Part shown: in pieces, positions 1-6,336 of the stretch | Position numbering within the stretch: the first letter of the stretch is position 1 | Layout of the letters: each line of letters starts with the position of its first letter | Assembly (NCBI GenBank): GCA_900770875.1 | Contig: CAAGLV010000205.1 | Location: forward strand, 1-7,464 | Direction: 5' to 3' | Origin: Flavobacteriales bacterium | GTDB lineage: Bacteria > Bacteroidota > Bacteroidia > Flavobacteriales > Weeksellaceae | Length of the DNA stretch: 7,464 nt | Made by a program: the position numbers and the translations under genes | The notes under the pieces: model-generated | What the model was told of the DNA's origin: nothing | Databases searched by the model: none | Seen by the model: only the letters and a program-made list of their open reading frames with translations

Positions 1-16
1 AATATTTTCTAAAATA

Positions 17-47
17 CTTGTACTCTGAACGGAAAAGATTATTTTTG
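17..47 (+). promoter_or_regulatory. lepA promoter, Bacteroidota type
   Basis: CTTG at 17-20 is followed by a 19-nt spacer and TATTTTTG at 40-47. The second element matches the Bacteroidota -7 consensus TAnnTTTG perfectly, and the first matches the -33 TTTG at three of four bases. Transcription would start near 50-54, giving a leader of about 15 nt before the lepA ATG at 67. The leader is AG-rich (GAGAAGAAGAG at 55-65), which may help ribosome binding, although this phylum relies little on Shine-Dalgarno pairing. The assignment rests on consensus and position only. Confidence 0.65.
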
Positions 48-66
48 CCTATTCGAGAAGAAGAGT

Positions 67-1863
67 ATGAAAAATATCCGTAATTTCTGTATTATCGCCC
101 ATATTGACCATGGTAAAAGTACCTTGGCCGATCGTCTATTACAAGTAACAAACACGATTTCTGATCGTGAGTTACAAAACCAAACATTAGACGATATGGA
201 TTTGGAGCGCGAACGTGGTATCACGATTAAATCGCACGCCATCCAAATGGAATATGAAAAAGATGGTGAAAAATATATTTTAAATTTAATTGACACTCCT
301 GGTCACGTTGACTTCTCTTACGAGGTTTCTCGTTCGATTGCAGCTTGTGAGGGAGCGTTATTAATTGTGGATGCTGCGCAAAGTATCCAAGCTCAAACCA
401 TTTCTAACTTATATTTAGCGTTAGAGAATGATTTAGAGATTATCCCAGTTTTAAATAAAATCGATTTACCTTCTGCTAACCCAGAAGAAGTAACTGATGA
501 TATCGTAGATTTATTAGGATGTGATCCTGAAGATGTATTACGTTGTTCGGGTAAAACTGGAGAAGGTGTGTTAGAATTATTACACACAATCATCGACAAA
601 ATTCCTGCACCTCAAGGTGATCCTGAAGCGCCTTTACAAGCGTTAATTTTCGATTCTGTTTATAACCCTTTCCGTGGAATCGAAGCTTTCTACAAAGTAG
701 TAAATGGTGAAATTAAAAAAGGTGACCAAGTAAAATTCATGGCAACAAACAAAAAGTATGGTGCAGATGAAATTGGAACTTTAAAATTAAACCAAGTAGA
801 AAAGAAAACGATTAAAACTGGAGATGTTGGTTATATCATTTCTGGAATTAAAGATGCTTCTGAGGTTAAAGTTGGAGATACAATTACATTAGTTGATAAT
901 CCTGCGGCTGAAGCAATCGATGGTTTCGAAGAAGTTAAACCAATGGTATTCGCGGGTATTTATCCTGTTGATACTGAAGATTACGAAGATTTACGTGCTT
1001 CTATCGAGAAGTTACGTTTAAATGACGCTTCGTTAACTTTTGAGGCTGAATCTTCTGCTGCTTTAGGTTTCGGTTTCCGTTGTGGATTCTTAGGAATGTT
1101 ACACTTAGAAATCGTTCAAGAACGTTTAGAGCGTGAGTTTGGTATGACAGTTATTACAACTGTACCTAACGTATCTTACGAAGCTTACTTAGAAAAAGAT
1201 CCAGAAAAAATGATTCCGGTTCATAATCCATCTGAATTACCAGATCCATCAGGATTAAACCGTGTAGAAGAACCATATATTCGTGCAGCCATCATTACAA
1301 AATCTGAATTTGTTGGACCAGTAATGAGTTTATGTATCGAAAAACGTGGAGAATTACAATCACAAAATTATTTAACACAACACCGTGTTGAAATGATTTT
1401 TAACATGCCTTTAGCTGAAGTTGTATTCGATTTTTACGATCGTTTAAAATCAATTTCAAAAGGATATGCTTCTTTCGATTATGCACCTTCGGGAATGAAA
1501 GCATCGAAATTAGTAAAAGTGGATATCATGATTAATGGTGAAGTTGTAGATGCTTTATCTGCCTTAATTCACGTGGATAATGCATATTCTATCGGAAAGA
1601 AAATGTGTGAAAAATTACGCGAATTAATCCCACGTCAACAATTCGATATTCCAATCCAAGCAGCGATTGGAGCGAAAATTATTGCTCGTGAAACTATTAA
1701 GGCATTACGTAAAGACGTTACAGCAAAATGTTACGGTGGAGATATTTCTCGTAAACGTAAATTATTAGAAAAACAAAAAGCTGGTAAGAAGAAAATGCGT
1801 CAAATTGGACGTGTAGAGGTTCCACAATCTGCCTTCTTAGCGGTATTAAAATTAAACGATTAA
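67..1863 (+). CDS. lepA: Elongation factor 4 (LepA), ribosomal back-translocase GTPase
   Basis: Complete 598-residue LepA/EF4, close to the 599 of E. coli. LepA is a ribosome-associated GTPase linked to back-translocation of tRNAs, ribosome assembly and translation under ionic stress. It acts in the cytoplasm and at the membrane. The visible G-domain motifs are the P-loop AHIDHGKST (residues 11-19), the switch I RGITI (50-54), DTPGH (76-80), NKID (130-133) and the G5-like CSGK shortly after residue 155. A beta-barrel domain II follows, then the EF-G-like domains III and V (FGFRCGFLGMLHLEIVQERL region). The LepA-specific basic C-terminal domain replaces the EF-G domain IV and includes YGGDISRKRKLLEKQKAGKK and a terminal VPQSAFLAVLKL. 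The ATG at 67 gives the usual MKNIRNFCIIAHIDHGK N-terminus and lies just after a good promoter. A strong hairpin follows the stop, so the gene is probably monocistronic here. Identification is firm. Confidence 0.98.
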   Translation: MKNIRNFCIIAHIDHGKSTLADRLLQVTNTISDRELQNQTLDDMDLERERGITIKSHAIQMEYEKDGEKYILNLIDTPGHVDFSYEVSRSIAACEGALLIVDAAQSIQAQTISNLYLALENDLEIIPVLNKIDLPSANPEEVTDDIVDLLGCDPEDVLRCSGKTGEGVLELLHTIIDKIPAPQGDPEAPLQALIFDSVYNPFRGIEAFYKVVNGEIKKGDQVKFMATNKKYGADEIGTLKLNQVEKKTIKTGDVGYIISGIKDASEVKVGDTITLVDNPAAEAIDGFEEVKPMVFAGIYPVDTEDYEDLRASIEKLRLNDASLTFEAESSAALGFGFRCGFLGMLHLEIVQERLEREFGMTVITTVPNVSYEAYLEKDPEKMIPVHNPSELPDPSGLNRVEEPYIRAAIITKSEFVGPVMSLCIEKRGELQSQNYLTQHRVEMIFNMPLAEVVFDFYDRLKSISKGYASFDYAPSGMKASKLVKVDIMINGEVVDALSALIHVDNAYSIGKKMCEKLRELIPRQQFDIPIQAAIGAKIIARETIKALRKDVTAKCYGGDISRKRKLLEKQKAGKKKMRQIGRVEVPQSAFLAVLKLND

Positions 1864-1883
1864 GATTAATTTTATATAAATTT

Positions 1884-1913
1884 AAAAGCCACTCGAATCG
1901 AGTGGCTTTTTTT
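1884..1913. terminator. Bidirectional intrinsic terminator between lepA and ldhA
   Basis: AAAAGCCACTCG pairs perfectly with CGAGTGGCTTTT, giving a 12-bp stem (1884-1895 with 1899-1910) around the 3-nt loop AAT. On the + strand seven T residues follow (1907-1913), 20 nt after the lepA stop. On the - strand the stem begins 1 nt after the ldhA stop codon (1912-1914) and ends in TTTTAAATTT. It therefore fits termination of both convergent genes, and is stronger in the lepA direction. Confidence 0.93.
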
Positions 1914-2907
1914 ATGCTAATAAAACTAGTTCGTCTGTTGTACCAACTTTTTCGATATCCGAAATACTTTTTAATGTAATTGCTGAAATCTGTTCTAAAG
2001 CTTCTTCAGTAAAAAAAGCTTGATGCGCAGTTACCAAAACATTCGGAAAACTCATTAAACGCTGAATGGTATCATCTTGAATAATTTCTGCCGATAAATC
2101 TTTAAAAAATAATTTTTCTTCTTGCTCGTAAACATCAATCCCTAAATAACCAATTTTTTGATTTTTTAAAGCTTCGATAGCATCGTTTGTATTAATTAAT
2201 CCGCCACGACTTGTGTTAATAATTGTTACACCATTTTTCATTAAAGCAATTGTATCTTGATTAATTAAATAATGATTTTCGGGCGTTAAAGGACAATGCA
2301 ACGAAATAATATCGGCTTGCTTAAACATCGTTTCTAAATCGACATAAGTTACACCTTGCTCAACCAAAAATGGATCTGGAAATAAATCATACGCCAAAAT
2401 CTCACAACCAAATCCCTGTGCTATTTTAATAAAAGCTTTCCCTATTTTTCCGGTTCCGATAACACCTATCGTTTTCTGAAATAAATTAAATCCCAATAAA
2501 CCATTCAAGGCGAAATTTTGTTCGCGTACACGATTATACGCTTTATGTATTTTTCGATTTAAAGTTAACAACATTGCCATTGTATGCTCGGCAACAGCTT
2601 CTGGAGAATAAGCCGGAACACGACAAACTTTTATGCCAAATTCTTTAGCGGCATCTAAATCTACATTATTAAAACCTGCACATCGTAAGGCTATAATTTT
2701 TACACCTTTTTGCGCTAAAATTTTAATCACATCTCGATTTACTTTATCGTTTACAAAAACGCAAACGGCATCTTCGTCTTCAATGGCATTTACAATATGA
2801 GGCCCTAAATGGGTTTCTAAAAAATTTAATTCAAATCCATATTTTTTATTTTCTTCTTCAAAAAAAATTTGATCATAAGGCTTTGCCGAAAAAAATGTAA
2901 TCTTCAT
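1912..2907 (-). CDS. ldhA: D-lactate dehydrogenase (NAD-dependent), LdhA type
   Basis: A 331-residue D-2-hydroxyacid dehydrogenase that would reduce pyruvate to D-lactate with NADH, regenerating NAD+ when respiration is limited. By eye it aligns along its whole length with E. coli LdhA (329 aa), including LRCAGFNNVDLDAAKE, PAYSPEAVAEH and ISLHCPLTPEN. The Rossmann motif GTGKIG is at 151-156, with Asp174 after the second strand, as expected for NAD rather than NADP preference. The catalytic set is Arg234 (NTSRGG), Glu263 (VYEQEE) and His295 (AHQAF), matching R235, E264 and H296 of E. coli. The frame is open to an upstream ATG at 2958, but I chose the ATG at 2907: it gives the family N-terminus MKITFFSAKPYDQ, and the 17 extra residues look like untranslated leader and promoter. 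The gene converges on lepA and diverges from the serine hydrolase gene. Confidence 0.95.
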   Translation of the reverse strand: MKITFFSAKPYDQIFFEEENKKYGFELNFLETHLGPHIVNAIEDEDAVCVFVNDKVNRDVIKILAQKGVKIIALRCAGFNNVDLDAAKEFGIKVCRVPAYSPEAVAEHTMAMLLTLNRKIHKAYNRVREQNFALNGLLGFNLFQKTIGVIGTGKIGKAFIKIAQGFGCEILAYDLFPDPFLVEQGVTYVDLETMFKQADIISLHCPLTPENHYLINQDTIALMKNGVTIINTSRGGLINTNDAIEALKNQKIGYLGIDVYEQEEKLFFKDLSAEIIQDDTIQRLMSFPNVLVTAHQAFFTEEALEQISAITLKSISDIEKVGTTDELVLLA

Positions 2908-2924
2908 ACTAGTTAAGTTTAAGC

Positions 2925-2954
2925 TAAAATTACATTTTTTATTCTTGATGTAAA
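2925..2954 (-). promoter_or_regulatory. Candidate ldhA promoter
   Basis: Read on the - strand, TTTA (2954-2951), an 18-nt spacer and TAATTTTA (2932-2925) resemble TTTG-N19-TAnnTTTG, each with one mismatch at the final G. Transcription would begin near 2918-2920, 11-13 nt before the ATG at 2907. That would put the alternative upstream ATG (2958) outside the transcript, which supports the shorter protein. The region is AT-rich, so a chance match is possible. Confidence 0.4.
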
Positions 2955-2965
2955 TCATTAATCAA

Positions 2966-2998
2966 TTTAATTCTTCTCGGTTAAAATTTTTAACTTCG
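2966..2998 (+). promoter_or_regulatory. Candidate promoter for the secreted serine hydrolase gene
   Basis: TTTA (2966-2969), a 21-nt spacer and TAACTTCG (2991-2998) resemble the Bacteroidota consensus with one mismatch in each element. The predicted leader is about 15 nt before the ATG at 3018. The -7 element overlaps the right arm of the palindrome GTTAAAATTTTTAAC (2980-2994), which could be an operator or only AT-rich coincidence. This promoter is back-to-back with the ldhA promoter, 11 nt away. Confidence 0.45.
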
Positions 2999-3017
2999 TT
3001 AGAATTCAAAATACGAC

Positions 3018-4556
3018 ATGAAAAAAATACTTTTAACGACCTTAACTATAAGCGCTATTTCGGTTTTTGGACAAAATATTAACAATCAACAAATCGATCA
3101 GGTTACAGAAAATGCCATTAAAACATTTAATGTTCCTGGAATTGCTGTTGCTGTTATAAAAGATGGTAATATTATTCACTCAAAAGGATATGGTTTAAAA
3201 TCAATTCAATCCAAAGAAAAAGTTCAGTCGGATACCAATTTCGGAATCGCTTCTAATTCAAAAGCTTTTACAGCTGCAGCTCTGGCTATTTTGGTAGACC
3301 AAGGAAAAATTAATTGGGACGATAAAGTAATTACACATATTCCCGAATTTAAAATGTACAACGATTATGTTACGCAAGAATTTACCATTCGCGATTTATT
3401 AACACATCGCAGCGGATTAGGTTTAGGTGCTGGCGATTTAATGGTTTGGCCCGACGGACATAATTTTACACCAACAGATATTATCAATAACATTAAATAT
3501 TTAAAACCAGTTTCGGGCTTTCGCACAAAATACGATTATGATAATTTACTATACATCATCGCCGGCGAAGTTATAACACGCGTTTCAGGAAAACCTTGGA
3601 CGACTTTTATAACAGACGAAATTTTAATTCCGATTGGTATGACGAATACTGCTGCCAATTGGCATTTATTAAAAGATAAAAAAAATGTGATTGATCCACA
3701 TGTACCAATCGACGGAAAATTAGAAGTAATCGATCGTTATACGAATACCATTTTTGATGCTGCTGCCGGAATTTATTCCAATGTTGATGACATGGCAAAA
3801 TGGTTACAATTTAACATCAATAAAGGGAAAGTTGATGGCAAACAAATTATTTCGGAAAAACAAATGAAAGAAATGATTACGCCACAAACCATACAAAAAG
3901 TAAATACATCTGCGCCTTATAATTCGCTATTTAAAGCTTACGGATTAGGATGGCAATTGCAAGATATGAACGGAAAATTAGAAGTTTCGCACACAGGTGG
4001 ATTAGAAGGAATTGTTACCGAAACCATTTGGTATCCACAATTAAATTTAGGGATTGTAACCTTAACTAATCAACAAGCTGGTGCAGCTTTCCGAGCAATT
4101 TCTAACACCATAAAAGATTTTTATTTAGGTAATCCTTCAAAAGATTGGGTGAAAACATACGACGATATTTTAAAGAAAAATGTAGCCGAAGCTGATGAAA
4201 TTACAACCGAAGTTTGGGCAACTGTAAAGGCTAATCAGGCCAATAAAAAATTAAAAGTTGATACGAAAGCTTTAATCGGAACTTATGTTGATAACTGGTT
4301 TGGTGAAGTTGATATTTACGAGAAAAAAGGAAAATTAATTTTCGAATCGAAACGTTCGCCTCAATTAACTGGAGAAATGTTTTATTACAAAGACAATACG
4401 TATGCTGTAAAATGGTACAATCAATATTTTCATGCTGATGCATTTGTAATTGCTGACATCAAAAATGGTAAAATGATTAATTTTAAAATGAAAGCCATTT
4501 CGCCTTTAACAGATTTTAGCTACGATTTTCAAGATTTAAATTTTACTCGAAAATAA
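3018..4556 (+). CDS. Secreted beta-lactamase-family serine hydrolase with C-terminal DUF3471-like domain
   Basis: A 512-residue exported protein of the class C beta-lactamase/DD-peptidase/esterase superfamily (PF00144). Residues 1-18 form a signal peptide (MKK, hydrophobic core, SVFG) with likely cleavage before Gln19; no lipobox cysteine is present. The catalytic motifs are all there: S79-N-S-K82 (nucleophile Ser and Lys), Y174-D-N176, and H325-T-G327 in the KTG position. His at that position is common in esterase or peptidase members such as the EstB and D-aminopeptidase groups. The hydrolase domain covers about 22-370, and residues from about 400 on resemble the DUF3471 beta-barrel often attached to this family. 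The substrate cannot be told: peptidoglycan peptides, D-amino-acid peptides, esters and beta-lactams are all possible, and a clinical AmpC-type role is not supported. A DMT transporter gene follows after 49 nt with no terminator between. Confidence 0.9.
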   Translation: MKKILLTTLTISAISVFGQNINNQQIDQVTENAIKTFNVPGIAVAVIKDGNIIHSKGYGLKSIQSKEKVQSDTNFGIASNSKAFTAAALAILVDQGKINWDDKVITHIPEFKMYNDYVTQEFTIRDLLTHRSGLGLGAGDLMVWPDGHNFTPTDIINNIKYLKPVSGFRTKYDYDNLLYIIAGEVITRVSGKPWTTFITDEILIPIGMTNTAANWHLLKDKKNVIDPHVPIDGKLEVIDRYTNTIFDAAAGIYSNVDDMAKWLQFNINKGKVDGKQIISEKQMKEMITPQTIQKVNTSAPYNSLFKAYGLGWQLQDMNGKLEVSHTGGLEGIVTETIWYPQLNLGIVTLTNQQAGAAFRAISNTIKDFYLGNPSKDWVKTYDDILKKNVAEADEITTEVWATVKANQANKKLKVDTKALIGTYVDNWFGEVDIYEKKGKLIFESKRSPQLTGEMFYYKDNTYAVKWYNQYFHADAFVIADIKNGKMINFKMKAISPLTDFSYDFQDLNFTRK

Positions 4557-4605
4557 TTTAACAATCACTCTTACATCTCTAAAAAACTAAACCTAATTAT
4601 TTAGC

Positions 4606-5499
4606 ATGAAATTCAAAGGCTACCTATTTGGATTATTATCGTCCATTGCATACGGATTAATTCCGTTATTTATTATACCCATCAAAAAAGAAAATTTTTC
4701 GATGGATACCACTTTGTTTTATCGCTTTTTTTTCTCGGCATTAATTGTTGGTGCATATTTAATCATCAAAAAACAATCATTTAAAATTTCGATCAATCAA
4801 ATTCCTTCATTAATTATTTTAGGAATTTTATATGGCGTTTCGGCCGATGCATTATTTTTAGCTTACGATTATTTATCAGCAAGTATTGCTTCAACCTTAT
4901 TGTTTGTTTATCCTTTAATTGTTGCACTAATTATGGCCGTTTTCTTTAAAGAAAAAATTACCATATCAACCATTATTGCAATTATTTTTGTGCTAGCTGG
5001 TGTTTTTCTATTAAGCTTTACGGATGGCGAATTTAAATTAAACCCAATTGGCTTAGGCATTGTTTTTATAAGTGCTTTAGGTTACGCTTTATATATTATT
5101 GTAATTAATAAATCGAAGGCAAAAGAAATTAAAGGGTTTACGCTAAGTTTCTACTCCTTTTTCTTTACCATAATTTATTATGCAATAAAAATAATTTTCT
5201 TAAAACAATCGTTTGCTTTGCCTACAATTAATATGGCATTTAATTTCTTTACGTTTGCCTTTGTTACAACAGTAATTTCGAGTGTTGCATTAATTTATGC
5301 AATAAAAAATATTGGTTCTACAGCAACTTCTATTTTAGGAGCTTTCGAACCTGTTGTTGCCGTAGCAATTAGCGTTATTTTATTTGGCGAACATTTTAAT
5401 ATTAGTTTAGGCCTTGGAATTTTGATGATTATTTTAGGCGTTATCTTAAATGTTGTTGGCGATGCATATCAACAAAATCGAAAAAAAATAAAATCATAA
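4606..5499 (+). CDS. DMT superfamily (EamA) transporter, 10 transmembrane segments
   Basis: A 297-residue inner-membrane protein made of two tandem EamA repeats of five helices each, at about 5-137 and 146-284; this is the usual length for the family. Typical landmarks are FYRFFFSA (38-45) in the first repeat, FFKEKIT at its end, and FEPVVAVAISVILFGE (247-262) in the second repeat, where the EPV and GE motifs are characteristic. The C-terminus is short and basic (NRKKIKS), consistent with a cytosolic tail. Known members export or import amino acids, nucleotide sugars and other metabolites; nothing here fixes the substrate. I see no good TAnnTTTG element in the 49 nt upstream, so it is probably cotranscribed with the preceding secreted hydrolase. 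A strong terminator begins 3 nt after its stop codon. Confidence 0.9.
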   Translation: MKFKGYLFGLLSSIAYGLIPLFIIPIKKENFSMDTTLFYRFFFSALIVGAYLIIKKQSFKISINQIPSLIILGILYGVSADALFLAYDYLSASIASTLLFVYPLIVALIMAVFFKEKITISTIIAIIFVLAGVFLLSFTDGEFKLNPIGLGIVFISALGYALYIIVINKSKAKEIKGFTLSFYSFFFTIIYYAIKIIFLKQSFALPTINMAFNFFTFAFVTTVISSVALIYAIKNIGSTATSILGAFEPVVAVAISVILFGEHFNISLGLGILMIILGVILNVVGDAYQQNRKKIKS

Positions 5500-5502
5500 A
5501 TT

Positions 5503-5538
5503 AAAGCCTTCTAATTCCGATTAGAAGGTTTTATTTTT
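5503..5538 (+). terminator. Intrinsic terminator of the hydrolase-transporter unit
   Basis: CCTTCTAAT (5507-5515) pairs with ATTAGAAGG (5520-5528) around the tetraloop TCCG. A G-T pair and three A-T pairs extend the stem to 13 bp, and the tail TTTTATTTTT follows. It starts 3 nt after the transporter stop codon. Its tail also contains the -7 element of the next gene, so termination and initiation signals share the same bases. Confidence 0.9.
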
Positions 5539-5539
5539 G
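5532..5539 (+). promoter_or_regulatory. Perfect -7 element for the CAT-like gene, 4 nt before its ATG
   Basis: TATTTTTG matches TAnnTTTG exactly and lies inside the T tract of the preceding terminator. No TTTG is found 17-23 nt upstream; that stretch is the terminator stem, and the best candidate is TTCT at 5509-5512. If transcription starts 4-7 nt downstream, as is usual for these promoters, it begins at or next to the A of the ATG at 5544, giving a leaderless or nearly leaderless mRNA. Confidence 0.5.
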
Positions 5540-5543
5540 CAAC

Positions 5544-6176
5544 ATGAAAAGAAAATTTAATCCAGAAAATTGGAATCGAAAAGAACATTTCGAACTTTTT
5601 TCTCGAATGGATAATCCCTATGTTGGTGTGGTTGCTGATGTAGATTGTACTAAGGCATATCAATTTGCTAAAAAAAATAAACAATCTTTTTTTGCAACAT
5701 ATTTATTTTGCTCGATGCAGGCTGAAAATAGCGTAGAAGAATTTAAATATCGTTTAGAAGATGGCGAAATTTTTATTTATGATAAAATTGATTGTGGAAC
5801 AACAATCGGACGAAAAGATGGAACTTTCGGATTTGCTTTTATTCCATATTCTAATAATTTTGAAACATTCAATGCGAAATTACAGCAAGAGATTAACGAA
5901 GTTGAAAATTGTGTAGGTTTACACATCAAAAACGAAGATTTAACCTTAGGATTAATTCGTCATTCTACTTTTCCTTGGTCGAGATTTACAGGATTAATTC
6001 AGCCATCAAATTTTGGAACAGAAGAATCGATTCCGCGTATTATTTTCGGAAAAGCTTATCAACAAGGCGATAAAATGATGATGCCCGTTTCGGTTGATGC
6101 CAATCATGGTTTTGTGGATGGTTTACATTTGGCGAATTATTTAGCTGCTTTCGAAAAAGAATTAAATAAGTTTTAA
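5544..6176 (+). CDS. Chloramphenicol acetyltransferase-like (CatA-fold) acyltransferase
   Basis: A 210-residue cytoplasmic protein of the classical trimeric CAT family (PF00302, usually 210-220 aa), which transfers acetyl from acetyl-CoA to a hydroxyl group. It aligns end to end with E. coli CAT I and CAT III. Near the N-terminus WNRKEHFELF (10-19) matches the CAT WHRKEHFE segment. FKYRLEDGEIFIYD (67-80) and KAYQQGDKMMMPVSV (170-184) match conserved core segments. The catalytic-site motif is NHGFVDG (187-193), so the general base His188 and structural Asp192 are kept, whereas true CATs have HHAVCDG. Where CAT has the oxyanion-stabilising Ser148 (PWVSFTSF), this protein has Gly150 (PWSRFTGL). 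It may therefore acetylate chloramphenicol poorly or prefer another substrate; resistance should not be assumed. The ATG at 5544 matches the family start. The gene is probably monocistronic and converges on the DUF2306-like gene. Confidence 0.88.
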   Translation: MKRKFNPENWNRKEHFELFSRMDNPYVGVVADVDCTKAYQFAKKNKQSFFATYLFCSMQAENSVEEFKYRLEDGEIFIYDKIDCGTTIGRKDGTFGFAFIPYSNNFETFNAKLQQEINEVENCVGLHIKNEDLTLGLIRHSTFPWSRFTGLIQPSNFGTEESIPRIIFGKAYQQGDKMMMPVSVDANHGFVDGLHLANYLAAFEKELNKF

Positions 6177-6211
6177 TTTAAGATTCTGAAATATAATTTA
6201 GGATAATTTGT

Positions 6212-6250
6212 TAACCTTGTCAAGCTGAATTTATTTCAGCTTCTCATCAT
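6212..6250. repeat. Stem-loop resembling a dispersed Bacteroidota intergenic repeat
   Basis: AAGCTGAA (6222-6229) pairs perfectly with TTCAGCTT (6235-6242) around TTTAT. The wider context, CTTGTCAAGCTGAA then TTCAGCTTCTCATCAT, resembles an intergenic repeat that I recall from many Bacteroidota genomes with the form TGTCATGCTGAA, then TTCAGCATCTCA. Only one copy lies in this window, so calling it a repeat rests on memory of other genomes. There is no T tract after the stem, so it is not an obvious intrinsic terminator. Confidence 0.45.
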
Positions 6251-6266
6251 ACAAATAATAAAATAT

Positions 6267-6287
6267 AATTCTGAAACGAATTCTGAA
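6267..6287. repeat. Short tandem direct repeat AATTCTGAA
   Basis: AATTCTGAA occurs at 6267-6275 and again at 6279-6287, separated by ACG, a period of 12 nt. A third copy of the 8-bp core ATTCTGAA lies at 6183-6190, just after the CAT-like stop codon. The function is unknown; the repeats may belong to the inserted-looking stretch around the stem-loop. Confidence 0.6.
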
Positions 6288-6292
6288 TAACT

Positions 6293-6327
6293 AAACCCGA
6301 TTTTCGAGCTTCGAAATTCGGGTTTTT
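6293..6327. terminator. Terminator shared by the CAT-like and DUF2306-like genes
   Basis: AAACCCGATTTTCGA (6293-6307) pairs with TCGAAATTCGGGTTT (6311-6325) around the loop GCT, with a single T-T mismatch, so 14 of 15 positions pair. On the + strand the tail is TTTTT then ATTTAT. On the - strand the stem begins 11 nt past the stop codon of the DUF2306-like gene and ends with TTTAGTTATT. It is well placed to end both convergent transcripts, more strongly on the + strand. Confidence 0.85.
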
Positions 6328-6336
6328 ATTTATCTA

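Larger units (their letters stand above)
6177..6336. other. Intergenic region between convergent genes
   Basis: This AT-rich spacer of 160 nt has no credible coding frame. It holds a perfect 8-bp stem-loop (6222-6242), three copies of ATTCTGAA (6183-6190, 6268-6275, 6280-6287), two copies of AAATATAATT (6189-6198 and 6261-6270) that flank the stem-loop, and a terminator hairpin at 6293-6325. At 117 nt, the distance from the CAT-like stop codon to the terminator is unusually long for this window, which suggests that the repeat-like stretch was inserted between them. Confidence 0.6.

Noticed and set aside
39..599. Antisense open frames inside lepA (39-296 and 393-599 on the - strand)
   Set aside because: They are shadows of the well-supported lepA frame, with no recognisable protein features or start signals.
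2908..2958. A 17-residue N-terminal extension of ldhA starting at the ATG at 2958
   Set aside because: The extra residues do not match the LdhA family start, and the stretch holds the probable promoter and leader. The ATG at 2907 gives the family N-terminus.
3607..4443. Antisense open frames inside the serine hydrolase gene (3607-3798 and 4231-4443 on the - strand)
   Set aside because: Their composition is unlike a real protein, and they lie wholly within a gene with clear catalytic motifs.
4587..4604. CTAAA and TTTAG inverted repeat just before the transporter ATG
   Set aside because: Only five mostly A-T pairs around an 8-nt loop, easily expected by chance.
5544..6176. Reading the CAT-like gene as an acquired chloramphenicol resistance gene
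   Set aside because: Its base composition matches its neighbours, no mobile element is present, and key active-site residues differ from true CATs.
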